Origin: Parapristionchus giblindavisi
Taxonomy: Eukaryota > Nematoda > Chromadorea > Rhabditida > Diplogasteridae
Direction of reading: 5' to 3'
DNA: 64,000 nucleotides
Assembly: GCA_943737045.1 (NCBI GenBank)
Contig: CALSFV010000075.1
Location: 415,535-479,534, forward strand
Part shown: one piece after another, positions 11,964 through 21,561 of the stretch
Layout: each line of letters opens with the position of its first letter
Position numbering within the stretch: position 1 is the stretch's first letter
Made by a program: the position numbers and the translations under genes
The notes under the pieces: generated by a model
The model's input: only the letters and a program-made list of their open reading frames with translations
The model's database searches: none
What the model was told of the DNA's origin: nothing

Positions 11964-12292
11964 TATTTATTTTATTCAAAGAGGAAAATAATCATGGATG
12001 AAACGCATTTGAGACTTTGTGGCGCTTTTGAAACTTATTTCGATAAACGGTAGAAATTACGAACATAGAAGCCTAATGTCAGAATTTAATGTCTCAATTT
12101 AATGATTTCTTCAAAGTTGCGAAAAGAAAAGAAAACAGAGAAAGATCGTTAGAAAGAGAAAGAGAGAGATCGTTTCTGTTCTTTTTTTACAAACTTTCTA
12201 ACATCACATCATTTCTCGATATCCCTCTATATAAATTAATATTACAGGTCTTTCCCAACGTCGCGCACGTCACTTTCTTCCAGAACTGGTGA
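4914..12292 (+). CDS. F-box/leucine-rich-like protein, 11 exons, complete
   Basis: Exons: 4914-4942, 5164-5323, 9516-9608, 10484-10631, 10872-10950, 11053-11125, 11250-11341, 11433-11505, 11618-11713, 11797-11889, 12248-12292. All introns are GT-AG, every junction keeps phase, and the sum is 981 nt = 326 aa + TGA. The protein starts MSTSARDAER, with a Ser/Thr-rich stretch at residues 12-30. Residues about 36-94 (DYLDSIMKNLVQHC ... HEPQRFK) are spaced like an F-box helical region. From about 105 to the end, strand-like leucine motifs recur: ITRLSLVMED, LKRLSLMTLDL, VRSLRLTMM, INHLEIGEV, VAHVTFFQNW. This suggests a leucine-rich or FTH-like substrate-binding half, as in the large nematode F-box families that feed SCF ubiquitin ligases. 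I cannot name the gene, and the F-box call is inference. Intron 2 (4.2 kb) holds many repeats, so an extra exon there is possible, although phases already match. No signal peptide or membrane segment is seen. Confidence 0.85.
5676..5904. repeat. imperfect inverted-repeat element rich in GTGGGTACC
   Basis: Lies in intron 2. GATGGTCTATCAATATCCCA at the left is partly matched by TCCCATGGGATAACCAAAGACC (inverted) at the right. Between them the motif GCG(T)GTGGGTACC recurs four to five times. Confidence 0.5.
5905..6922. other. intron 2 filler
   Basis: AT-rich sequence with a CCTCTCCCTCTTCC tract at about 6110-6150. No exon or known repeat recognised. Confidence 0.4.
6923..6995 (+). repeat. tRNA-like sequence (SINE head or tRNA pseudogene)
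   Basis: An A-box-like TGGCGCATTGGTAAGATGG is followed 33 bases later by a B-box GGTTCGAATCC flanked by CGGG/CCCG. The anticodon arm does not fold well and the acceptor stem is not paired, so this is a tRNA-derived repeat rather than a working tRNA. Confidence 0.5.
7062..8215. repeat. direct repeat pair in intron 2 with CT/GA tracts between
   Basis: About 7062-7197 recurs at about 8018-8119: TTGTGTAAGATCGTGTGGTA and CTGAAATTCCTTCAAAATGC are the same. The first copy has an extra 32 bp, GGTCCGAAGAAGAGATTAAG..., whose relative sits at 8147-8180. Between them are (CCCTCT)n at 7361-7428 and (GAGGGA)n at 7621-7671. TTATCACTGGCCTAGCAGTG at about 8193-8212 recurs in other parts of the window. Confidence 0.6.
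8379..8499. repeat. MITE-B foldback element
   Basis: Flanked by TTAA on both sides. The arms hold CTCTCCGCATTGGCAATACT / CCAGAGCGGAGAG around ACAAAGAAAGCGAGAGAGTG. Right end: TTAGCTTGGGGTATGGCT. Lies in intron 2 of the 11-exon gene. Confidence 0.85.
8615..8685. repeat. CT-rich microsatellite
   Basis: Imperfect CCCTCTGCCTCT repeats. A further poly-G run lies at 8940-8954. Confidence 0.7.
9283..9339. repeat. 57-bp hairpin
   Basis: ACAATCGAGAGGCGAGTGAG and its near-complement CGCCCCGCCTCTCGATTGT surround GATGTAGCCTTTTACATC. The arms are close to perfect. Lies in intron 2, about 180 bp before exon 3. Confidence 0.7.
9793..10075. repeat. 19-bp minisatellite in intron 3
   Basis: About 15 head-to-tail copies of GACTTAGTCCTTACCTTAC. 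A few units carry G for A (CCTTGCC) and one has GATTTAGTC. There are no unique spacers, so it is a simple tandem array. Confidence 0.95.
10278..10382. repeat. MITE-B foldback, diverged
   Basis: CCCCGCTCTGGCATCGCTCT and GCAAGAGCGGAGAGTAAAAT flank the usual TTTTTTGTCTACGAGA core. The right end is TTAGCTCGGGGGTATATGCC. Lies in intron 3. Confidence 0.65.
11901..11961. repeat. (ATT)n microsatellite in intron 10
   Basis: About twenty ATT units, 11 bases after the exon 10 donor. The poly-Ile/Leu/Tyr open frames here are artefacts. Confidence 0.95.
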
Positions 12293-12758
12293 TCTACTAT
12301 ACATATTGTACATATATACTGTATCTACTCTTTCCATTGTCCCTCGTGTAACTTCTTTCTCTCTTTACGACATCTTCGGGTTGTTATCTGTTCCCATATA
12401 CATACTTCTTTCATTTATTTGTCTTTGCTGTACCCCATCATCATAATACACCCTTTGTACATCTTTGATCTTTGATCTTTGATTTTGAAATTATCGATTG
12501 ATTTCCTCTCTCAATCATTTGGAGCTTTATTATGTACATGACTCACTCTCTTTTCCCTATGATGCCAAATGATCGTCATTTCATGGATTTCTGTACATTG
12601 CCGTTGTGATAAAATATTTTCAAATTGAATCTCAACTTTTCTGTGAATTATATCACATGATGAATTAAGCACAGGACCATTGGGGAGGGAATGGGACTGA
12701 TTATCTGAGGATACAATTGACACCTCTATCTTGAAAAATTCTTCGTACATTTTCTTCT
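12293..12758. other. 3' flank of the 11-exon gene
   Basis: T-rich sequence with TTTGATCTTTGATCTTTGAT at about 12464. I see no clear AATAAA; GATAAAATATT at about 12608 is the nearest. No further coding sequence. Confidence 0.4.
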
Positions 12759-12902
12759 GTGGCCGTATGCAAGAACAACGGGAAATTCGTTTTCCGGGAA
12801 AGTGTGACGTCATTAGCGTAGGCGGAGGCGTTTTGGAAAACGCCTCCGCCTACGCTAATGACGTCACATTTCCCCGGAAAACAGGTTCTTGCATACGGCC
12901 AC
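12759..12902. repeat. MITE-A near-perfect palindrome, 144 bp
   Basis: Starts GTGGCCGTATGCAAGAACAA and ends ...TTGCATACGGCCAC. Each arm contains TGACGTCATTAGCGTAGGCG, and the centre is AAAACGCC/GGCGTTTT. Almost fully self-complementary, so it can form one long stem. Confidence 0.9.
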
Positions 12903-13365
12903 TGATCTGCTATTGAATACGTTCTTCAGGAACAATGCCGATACACGTGATCCTTTTCGAATAGTGAATCATGAAACAGAATTCAAAAAAAGAGATGAGC
13001 GTAATAACAGAATTGATTAGTGAAATGCGAATGCTTCTGTTAACATACAAACTTTAAAAATAAAGGTTGTTAATATTTTCCGCTTCATTATGAAAGCAAA
13101 ACTCTCATAGTGGGTATATTTACATTGTAGCACTACAAACTGCCTACGTGCCGAATAGGAGGTCCAAATCAGGCACAAAACGTGACACTATATTCAGTGA
13201 TAAAGACTGATTGCTTATTCTGATCTAGAAACCTTTGATCTTCAAATTGGGTACCATGTTTTATTAATTTGTATCGATCATAAAAGCTGGAACGATTTCC
13301 TTTCAAATACGAACCAATATTGATTAGAAGGTTCCAGAACGTTCTGGAACCTTCTCGAATATACA
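12903..13365. other. intergenic, no gene seen
   Basis: AT-rich. Only a short hairpin, AGAAGGTTCCAGAACGTTCT / GGAACCTTCT, at 13326-13354. Confidence 0.5.
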
Positions 13366-13387
13366 GTTTTCAGTATTTGGACACAGT

Positions 13388-13508
13388 TTAAGGGGAGAGT
13401 TACCTCACTCAATGGCCTCTTCATCGCGCACACTATTTCTCTGTTCTCTAACAACGAGAGAGCGTAGAGCGTTGAAGAGACCGTTGAGAAAGGTTTCGGC
13501 CCCTTTAA
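13388..13508. repeat. MITE-C element
   Basis: TTAA flanks. Left end GGGGAGAGTTACCTCACTCA, right end AAAGGTTTCGGCCCC. The core CTGTTCTCTAACAACGAGAG is typical of the family. Shared with copy 2 of the duplication at 45327-45447, so it predates the duplication. Confidence 0.85.
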
Positions 13509-14282
13509 GCTCATTTACAACTAGGGAATGGTACATGTTCTATCGATGGAAGAGTGGAAAGATTGATTTGCTCATCAGAATGTAAAATGAGCCGAGTGAG
13601 AAAATTTGAAAGTTCTATTGTCTCTAGTATTTCGAGACTTTTGCTTCGGACTACACTCTATTTCGACGTAACTGTCACATCAATCTCTCCTCAAGTGTTT
13701 AGTAATTCTATAAAGGTTGCAATGCAGTAATTGCACCTATATCGTCGCTACTACTTGTTTTAATAAGTATTTTAATTGTTTATGAAAAAATCTTTCTTGC
13801 CTCTTTTCTCCAAGATGCGATAAATATATTATTATTAAATATATTAAACTGATGCTTCCAGTCAAATATTCCCGAGAAAACATTGCTCTCAGTTTCGTTA
13901 ATTTGTAGTTTACTATATTCTTTGGAATTCACAATTCGACATTATTGATTGGATTGAATTATCGAATTACATGGTTAAAATTATAAAATCGCTTTTTCTA
14001 GTGTTCTGACTAAAACGCAGTTAGAAAGCTGGTTTCCTTTTTTTGAAGATAACAAAGATATAGTTTAGCAAATGAAGAGACACTACAGAAAGACCATGTA
14101 AAGACGAAAGAAAGAACGAAAACAAGGGCATAAGTCAGAGTGATTCAGACTCAAACATTTTGGAAGAATTCACAACAAAATTAGGAATTCGAAAGAATGA
14201 AGAAGCAGGTGGAGAGGCTAACAATGGAATGGGGAATCTCTAGCTCTCTACCTCTAACCTTCCTTTATCTCTCTCTCTCCCT

Positions 14283-14490
14283 ATGACTCTTCCTTTGCTT
14301 CTACTTCTCCCTCTTCTACCTTTACAACTACCTCTCCTTCTCCCTCTACCTATCAATCTACTTCTCCCCACTACCTCTCCCTCTACCTATCCTTCTACTT
14401 CTCCCACTACCTATCCCTCTACTTCTCCCTCTACCTATCCCTCTACTTCTCCCTCTACCTCTCCCTCTACCTCTCCCTCTACTTCTCCCG
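14283..14490. repeat. CCCTCTACTTCT / CCCTCTACCTAT minisatellite
   Basis: Imperfect 12-bp units. The matching tract in copy 2 is at 46226-46432. The open frame rich in TSPSTSPST is a by-product. Confidence 0.85.
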
Positions 14491-14723
14491 TCTTTACCTC
14501 TACTTCTAATCTCTCTCAATATTTCTACCTTTATATCTGTCCTCTATCATTGTCACTCCTTTATCACATGTTTCTTTTTTTGCCCGTAAATTCTTTGTTC
14601 AAAATGCATCAAGTTCCTGGTGTTCAAATTATTCAACGAAATTTCAAATTAAATCAAGATATCTTGAAAGTATTCGCGCATGCTAATTTTATTTCATGAC
14701 ACAATTGGTCAGTCAGTTTGAAA

Positions 14724-14813
14724 AACCCCGAGCTACCGTTACTCTCCTTTCTGGCAAAGCTCTCTCGTAGACAAAGAATGGGTGGGAGCTCAACTTAGCT
14801 CGGGGTGTGCCTT
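14724..14813. repeat. MITE-B foldback, shortened
   Basis: Left CCCCGAGCTACCGTTACTCT, right CTTAGCTCGGGGTGTGCCTT. The core CTCTCTCGTAGACAAAGAAT is kept. Ortholog in copy 2 at 46668-46753. Confidence 0.75.
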
Positions 14814-14957
14814 CAGGCCACCATTCCGTCCCCCCATCGCATGGCGTCAGTGATAACTCGTTTAAACTTTGTTGTCAATCTGATTTGGTGGTCTTCTCGC
14901 ACTTTTCTTGTCCCTTGTCTAAGAAGTTATTCGATTAGTTGCATTCTCTACACTGTT

Positions 14958-14993
14958 TTATTTATTTATTTATTTATTTATTTATTCTTTATT

Positions 14994-15056
<63 letters not shown>
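14958..15056. repeat. (TTTA)n tail with ATTCTTTATTCCATCA and (TA)27
   Basis: TTTATTTATTTATTTATTCT followed by TTATTCCATCA and about 27 TA units. The same (TTTA)nTTCCATCA junction occurs at 3380-3415 (inverted), 16078-16100 and 46883-46914. This suggests the 3' tail of a retroposon family. The TA tract is the junction point of the 5.9-kb difference with copy 2. Confidence 0.75.
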
Positions 15057-15058
<2 letters not shown>

Positions 15059-15375
15059 GCAGTTTTCAATCTGTCTGATACATATCCAACACTGAACGTT
15101 TACCCTGAACGAAATTAACTTTTAAATAACCAAATTTCTTTATTCTTTAAAAAAAGTTTTAAACAGCTTAATGCTAGAACTGGGGGGGGGGGATCTATTT
15201 CCATCGCTCATGATAGGGATATTTAAAACTTTGCGACTATATTTGTAAATCCTCTCACTGTAACTTCATCCGGCTTCCATATCATCATTCTAATCTTTCT
15301 CACTTGAGGATGGGTAAACATGACTATATTGATATCATACGAACAATTGTAAGTCGATTGTATCCTAAATCCCCT

Positions 15376-15920
15376 CTCTCTATCTCCTTCCACCCTCTCT
15401 CTCCCTCTCTCTCCTCCCCCCCCCTCTCACTCTCTCTATATCTCTCTCTCCTTACTTTCCTCTCTCTCTCTCTCCCTCCCTCCCTCTCCCTCCCTCTCTT
15501 CCCTCTCCCTCCCTCTCCTTAGTTTCCTTTCTCCCCATCCCTTATCACTCCTCGTATCTTCTTCTCAGACTTGTGTTGCTTTCTCCTCCCTCAGGCTACT
15601 CAATGACAGATTCTCTACTCTCTCGAGGAATGCAAAAGAATGGACCGGGGAAGAGGGAGAGGGAGAGGGAGAGGGAGAGGGAGAGGGAGAGGGAGAGGGA
15701 GAGGGAGAGGGAGAGGGAGAGGGAGGGAGGGAGAGGGAGAGGGAGAGGGAGAGGGAGAGGGAGAGGGAGAGGGAGAGGGAGAGGGAGAGGGAGAGGGAGG
15801 CAGAAACCCAAACCCGGACCAGTCATGTTTCGCGACTTCACTGATTCTCTACATCTCTTCGCTAGTCGGTGTGTGTAGCTAATGAAATCAGTTTCTGACT
15901 CTGGACTCGAATAGGGAGAG

Positions 15921-15965
<45 letters not shown>
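15376..15965. repeat. large CT then GA tracts
   Basis: A CT-rich tract (15376-15535) is followed by (GGGAGA)n at 15652-15799 and (GA)n at 15921-15965. Purine and pyrimidine strands are fully segregated over hundreds of bases. All long open frames here (poly Arg-Glu, Gly-Arg, Leu-Pro) are artefacts. Confidence 0.95.
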
Positions 15966-15974
<9 letters not shown>

Positions 15975-17075
15975 AGAACGGAGAGAGGGAGGCCGAAACT
16001 TTGGTGTGGTGTCAACCATTCGTAAATGATGTCGAACTTAATCTGATCTTAAACTAAAACAATGGTCTTTCATTCCTTTATTTATTTATTTATTCCATCA
16101 AATATGAATGTTCATTGTCATATTAATAACAGAGGGAAGAGGGGAGATGGATTTCCGTTGCTTATACGCGATTTCGGATTGGGCTCGGTGGCAGTTTTCA
16201 AAGAAAGGGGTTCAGGGACGAATTAGAGATACTGTAATGATTCATCTCATATACCCTTTCTGGTCTCTACATGATCCAATACTCCCATAACCATTCTAGT
16301 CTTTTCGCTTCTTTTTTTCGTCTTATCAATGATTATGCTAAATATTATATTGTTATATGTAATGTTTCCATGAAAAGGAACATAAGAGGAATGAAGAGAG
16401 AAAGAGTATAGAAAGACGGAGAGAGAGAGAGAGATAGAGAAGAGAGGGAGGGAAAGAGAGAGAATAAGAATAAGAAGAGTAACAAATTCGACATTTATTA
16501 TTTACAGAATATCGTTACTTTCTCTTGTTCAAGAATCGATAAATTATTATCAAAGAGATAGTATGGGGAGGGAGAGTAATGGACCAGTCGAAGTTGAGTT
16601 ATGAGAGAATGAGTGACTGATTGGGATAGAAGTCTCCCTCTCTCTCAACCGCCATCTCCCATTCTCTCCATCTCCATCCCTCTCGCTCTCCCTCTCTCTA
16701 TCCCTCTCCCTGTCTCATTCTCTATCCCTCTCTCTTCGAACGGCGCATCGTCTAGTCAATTATTGCACATTGTTGCATCTACTCTGCTCATCCCTCCGCT
16801 CTTTCATTTGCATATCCTGACATCTCTTAGATAGCCTTAGTAGTCATCATGTCTACTGACTTGTTCACGGCGGTTCAAGGACAGTAGTTAAGAGCGACTC
16901 GCAGTTTTTAAAAATCAGGATAAATTGTTCAACAAATGTCTTACCACGAAAGTTCATTATTATATACGGTAATAGTTAGCGTAAGGGGAGGGAGCGACGC
17001 GACGCGCTCAACGACGCGCTGCGGTCCCTCCCCCCACATGCGTTCATCATCGAGTTCTACGAGTTATGTAGCATG

Positions 17076-17147
17076 CCGAGATGGCTTAGTGGTTAGAACT
17101 TTTGTCTGGCGATCCGAACCTCGTGGGTTCGAATCCCACCCGGTGCA
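17076..17147 (+). repeat. tRNA-derived SINE head
   Basis: A-box-like GAGATGGCTTAGTGGTTAGA and a perfect B-box GGTTCGAATCC with a GTGGG/CCCAC T-stem. The acceptor arms do not pair, and the sequence runs on into a unique tail, AAAACAACTTTGCCGATTTT. Typical of a tRNA-derived retroposon rather than a tRNA gene. Confidence 0.6.
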
Positions 17148-18076
17148 AAACAACTTTGCCGATTTTTCGTAGTGCGGGAGGCTTCAAGACAAAGTTAAAT
17201 GTAGGGATTTCCCTCCAGTGAACCGCCGTGTTGTTGTTGACCAGCTCGGTGTTGGTATCATTGGTATACTGGCTAGCAGGTTAGCAAGCTACGGTATCCC
17301 TCATACGCTCAATGAGAACTTGACTACATTTTTTTGTATTGTTATTCTCTATTTTTTCTTCCTCTTTATCTTTGTTGGGCTATCTCCAGTAGATGATCAA
17401 TCCCGTGTTTTTGGCTTCTCCCTCTCCTTCTCCCTCTCCCTCTCCCTCACCATAGTATTTTCTCCCATGGGGAACCTCCTTCAGGTTCCTTCATGATAAG
17501 AACAAGATGGATACTGCATAGCGAGGAATATACTCGAAATTTTACATACTCAATTGCATTCTAGTCACTAAATGGTATTATGAGCTATTGAGCTTTTGAA
17601 CTCCACCGGGCGGCGCTGTAATTTGTATTACATAACGTTCTATTTTAAAAATAACAATATTCATTCCTTCAATAGAACACATCGGGGATGGGATATATCT
17701 ATTATTATATTATATATTATTATAATATTATTAGTTAGTTTTTTTGTTTAAAAAAAATATTGTCACTAGAGATCCAACCGTCGGTTTCAGATATGTTTCA
17801 ACCTCTTGATATTACGTTTCTGATTCGGTCTGATTTGATTCCTCAGAGATGTCTACAAAACAGTACAAAACAACAGTACAAAACAGTACAACAGTACAAA
17901 ACATTTGGAATGATCAAAGGCCAAACCAGCGTATATCTCGAGAATGTCAACTATATCCAATGAGTATTCATTCATTACCATAAACTGGATAATATACCAA
18001 TGATCTACCTTCAGACTGCATGTATTTTGCACCTTTCTCGTACACTTCATTTACTCATTTTCAAAAATAAGATACA

Positions 18077-18187
18077 CACCTGATCTCATTTTACTGTCCG
18101 CTCTGGCAACGCTCTCTCGTAGACAAAGAAAGCGAGAGCGCAGGGTCATAGCGGAGAATGTCAAATTAGCTTGGCATGCGCCTTTAA
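18077..18187. repeat. MITE-B foldback element
   Basis: TTTTACTGTCCGCTCTGGCA / CATAGCGGAGAATGTCAAAT arms, core TCGTAGACAAAGAAAGCGAG, right end AGCTTGGCATGCGCCTTTAA. Inserted in a repeat whose other copies (33.8 and 35.4 kb) lack it. Confidence 0.75.
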
Positions 18188-18789
18188 GGTCTAAAGCATC
18201 CATGCAATTTGTATTCATCCTTTCATTACCATAAACTGGCTAATATACCACTGATCTACCTTCAGACTGCACGTATTTCGCACCTTTCTCGTACACATTT
18301 ATTCACTTTTATGTGGTGTTATTGTTAATTTTCCGAAAAAAATACTCGAAAGCATAAGCAAAAGTTTTGCCGTCTTGGAAAAGCACTGTAAAACTGAAAT
18401 ATGTCGGTTCTTTTTTCTGGCCAGCTAGAGACTAGCTGATTTCTGGGAGTAACCAAGATATTGCTTTTTGCAATGTTGAACAGTAAAACTAAAACCCTTT
18501 CGCTTTTGTTTTCGAGAGTAATCAAAGGATTATTGAAATTACAAGTGTATTTTCTGCGCGATCAGTAATGTTCATACACCATTCGGTTACGTAGCGTGTT
18601 TGCACTACTAAGTAGAAGGAGTGCGTCCATTTGCCGGATACGAATCCCCGGTCATGTAATAGTATCCGATTCCATGGGAAACCTTTCTTTTCCATTATTC
18701 GAATGTGATCCACTCGAGTGCACGCAGAGAGAACAAAGTATGCGAGTGATTATTGCCAAAGGCTCACCCCCCACGAGCTAATTCGAAAC

Positions 18790-18880
18790 TTCATTGTGTG
18801 GAATCGTATGTTAGTATTGTGCTTCGTTTAACCTATGGCATAACCAAGCACAATACTAACATACGATTCCACACAATGAA
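18790..18880. repeat. perfect 35-bp-arm hairpin
   Basis: The arm TTCATTGTGTGGAATCGTAT... (35 bases) is exactly complementary to 18846-18880 across a 21-base loop (CGTTTAACCTATGGCATAAC C). It is not part of the MITE families above. Transcription would give a long perfect stem. Confidence 0.9.
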
Positions 18881-18908
18881 GATAACCCAGTATAACCACT
18901 TCACTCAA

Positions 18909-18995
18909 TTAATTCGAAACTCTCCGCTCTGGTCACATTCAGTGTCGGCGAGAGAGTACTTCCAATGCGGAAATTAGCTTGGGGTGTGCCTTTAA
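18909..18995. repeat. MITE-B foldback, shortened
   Basis: TTAA on both sides. AACTCTCCGCTCTGGTCACA at the left, GCGAGAGAGTACTTCCAATG and TTAGCTTGGGGTGTGCCT at the right. Confidence 0.8.
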
Positions 18996-19288
18996 TCAAC
19001 GAGTTATTGTTAGTAACAACTTACCTGCATTTGTATATATATAACATCTCTCAGAGACGGAAGAATAAGAACTTGCAAGAAAATCCCCCCCCCCCCCCTG
19101 CCCCTGATTTACTCTTCTGCACTTAGTGCTGATAAGATAAATGTATTTTGTATTGTATTGTACCTGCATTTGTACACAATTATCACTGGCCTAGAATTTT
19201 TGCATTTGTACAGAATACAATGGTTTGTACTTTAATTATCAAATCACATTTTCCCCTAAATATTGTGGCAATACCTAATACCTTTTGA

Positions 19289-19396
19289 CGGCTTCCTCCA
19301 AGCTTATTTTAATATCCGCATGTACAATACTCTCTCGCAGACAAATAAGGCGAGAGTGAGAGTGTAGGCAGAGAATTTGCTCGGGGCTGTATGCTT
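19289..19396. repeat. MITE-B foldback, diverged
   Basis: CTCTCTCGCAGACAAATAAG core with weakly kept ends (CCAAGCTTATTTTAATATCC; TTTGCTCGGGGCTGTATGCT). Confidence 0.5.
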
Positions 19397-19573
19397 AAAT
19401 CGTTTAAATACTTATCCTACTCACTAAATTCCGATTTGCGATCGCTAACTGGTTTATTTTTGACCGATTATTTAAAGCGTTTCCGGGTTGCTAATCGTTA
19501 ATTGAAATCTGCGATGTTTCGTCACCTTATTGCAAGATAAGTAAACCGTCTGGACTTTGTCCTGAACACTCTA

Positions 19574-19690
19574 ATGTCTAGTATATCTAGTATATTCACT
19601 AGTATATCTAGTATTTGGACTAGTATATCTAGTATATTCACTAGTATATCTAGTATTTGGACTAGTATATTTAGTGTGTCCATAGTGTAT
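19574..19690. repeat. 42-bp minisatellite CTAGTATAT
   Basis: Two and a half copies of a unit built from CTAGTATATCTAGTATATTC and ACTAGTATATCTAGTATTTGG. The unit is itself partly palindromic, so both strands give similar IleLeuAsp/SerIleSer open frames. Confidence 0.85.
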
Positions 19691-20015
19691 TTAGTGTACT
19701 CCGTAGTACAGTATTCTGGTCCAAGCCATTTTCTTCCAAAGCAAGACGAAGGAGAGACCATTGTATTCGAGAGAGTTTGTATGTTGAGCGGTCGTTCTTG
19801 CTTTGAAAGTCATGAGAACGCTGTGGTAGTATGTTTTGTGTATTCACCATACGTTGTTTGTTTAATAAATGTACAACTTAGGAGCAACTTATACTCATAT
19901 TCTTATATTTTGTCAGTAACATGGTAGTTTTCTCTATGGACAATGCGTACGTTTGTGCCCTACTCGATTGGATCACTTGAGCCATTCGAAACCGATCCCT
20001 TCCGGACCTCCTCCT

Positions 20016-20135
20016 TTAAAAGGACGGAAACCTCTGTCAACGGTCTCTTCAACGGCCTACGCTCTCTCGTTGTTAGATAACAGAGAAATAGTGTGCGCAA
20101 TGAAGAGGCTATTGAGAGAGGTAACGCTCCCTTTA
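20016..20135. repeat. MITE-C element, inverted core
   Basis: TTAA at the left, then AAGGACGGAAACCTCTGTCA. The right end is AGAGAGGTAACGCTCCCTTTA. The core CTCTCTCGTTGTTAGATAAC is the reverse orientation of the copy at 13388. Confidence 0.8.
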
Positions 20136-20759
20136 TCCTCGATACATATACATACCTCGTCCTTCCTTTCGTCTTCCATCTCTCCATCCTCTTCGTTATT
20201 CCTCTTGATCATCATCACCAATCCTCTAGGACATTCTAAGCTGTTTGAATCCATGCATGATTCAAGTTAAAATCGTGCAATTAATGGCATGATATATAAT
20301 CGAATTATGCATGGATTATCCGTGATCATGCATGAATTTCAACACCAGAATTGTCGCTTTATTAAATTTGACGTTTTGTAGTTCTCAAAAATGATCCCGT
20401 AGTTTAACTTCCCTTTAGCCACTAGATTGATTTGCCCTTCCTCACGGGCTATCACCCATGCATATTCTTGTTTCAAAAACTGACTTTAGGGAGTTGAAAA
20501 ATATTGCCGGAGAAGGGAAGGGATGGAGAGGAAGAGTGAGAGAACGATAAAACATTATGAGAAGTAGTCGAAACGGGGTCAGTTCTGGTTATCTCTGGGG
20601 AGTATCGTGTGGAGAGAGGGGGGAATGTTCTCTCATGTGAAGAACGAAAGAAGGTTGGGTGATATGCAATTGGCTAAGAGGCTAAGAGTACAAGGATTCA
20701 CTTTGTCGAGAACATTCTGCACTTATCCAGAGGCGATCTATGATATTGTGATAGTTTCT

Positions 20760-20869
20760 AAAGGCATTCTTCGAGCAAACTATACTCTCCGCTCTGATAA
20801 CTCTCTCGCGTTGACCAGACAGTGTGACCAGAGCGGAGAGTTTCAGATCAGTACGTGTATTTTTAAAGA
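20760..20869. repeat. MITE-B foldback, diverged
   Basis: TATACTCTCCGCTCTGATAA / TGACCAGAGCGGAGAGTTTC arms. Ends CTAAAGGCATTCTTCGAGC and ...GTGTATTTTTAAAG. Confidence 0.65.
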
Positions 20870-20968
20870 AAGAATGTGCTGGTGATTTCTGTTTTCATCT
20901 CGATAGTGTAGTCCTCGTCATCTATTGGACTATCAGATGTTAAGCTACCCAATGAACGAGGAAGAAAT

Positions 20969-21186
20969 GGGGGAGAGAGAGGGAGAGGGGGGGGGAGGGA
21001 GAGGGAGAGAGAGAGAGGGAGAGGGAGAGGGAGAGGGAGAGGGAGAGGGAGAAGATAATTAGACGACGTTATGTTGATGAAGAACACCCAGGTTGGGGGA
21101 GGAAGAGGGGGGAGGAAGAGTTAGAAGTAGAGTGATAAGAGAGAGAGAGAGAGAGGGAGAGAAAGAGAGAGGGAGAGAGAGAGAGC
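20969..21186. repeat. GAGGGA / GAGA tracts
   Basis: Two purine tracts separated by a block (21055-21115) that is conserved in copy 2 (47148-47205). Copy 2 has longer tracts. Confidence 0.85.
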
Positions 21187-21561
21187 GACCAAAGACCCCC
21201 TTCCCAGTATTATTGTTGAAGTATCTTCAGTAATCGTGTTGCTCCTTACAAGTCGAGTTCAGCGGAAATCAAAATATTCTTCCGTTTTCTTTTTTGTTCC
21301 GGAAGGCCGTGTTCCCTGTAGTTCTTGATATTTTATTGATCGATTTCCAACCTTTAAAATGTTTTATATAAATCTACTGTCTAGTTTCCGCTGGACATTG
21401 AGGATGTCATAAACAGATGTGCCTGCATACGGGGTAGAAACTCATACTGACAACTATAGTCTGACACTCAGCGGTCACTTCACATTTAGCTAACTGTTAG
21501 CCGTTTGAACGATCATTGATACGAATTCGGACGTCATAATTAATAGTTTATTTTGTATCTG

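Larger units (their letters stand above)
16390..18660. repeat. source-like region for the 33.4-35.5 kb mosaic
   Basis: Pieces of this stretch recur at 33391-35490. The AAGAGAGAAAGAGTATAGAA block (about 16396-16860) matches 34200-34685, and the block from GTTGTTGACCAGCTCGGTGT (about 17234) matches 34684 onward. The block from TCACTAAATGGTATTATGAG (about 17566) matches both 33393 and 35026. Internal differences include GTACAAAACA repeats at 17858-17900 and a MITE-B insertion. Confidence 0.8.

Noticed and set aside
14283..14699. 138-aa frame with TSPST repeats as a mucin-like protein
   Set aside because: Minisatellite translation; copy 2 at 46226 reads differently and the frame starts inside the tract.
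15573..16015. Open frames of 80-139 aa of repeated Arg-Glu, Gly-Arg or Ser-Leu-Pro
   Set aside because: Direct translations of (GGGAGA)n and (GA)n tracts, open on both strands; no splice signals or domains.
17218..17496. 92-aa frame NRRVVVDQLGVGIIG... as a small membrane protein
   Set aside because: Lies in a repeat block; the hydrophobic run comes from T-rich sequence, and the copy at 34684 lacks the same start.
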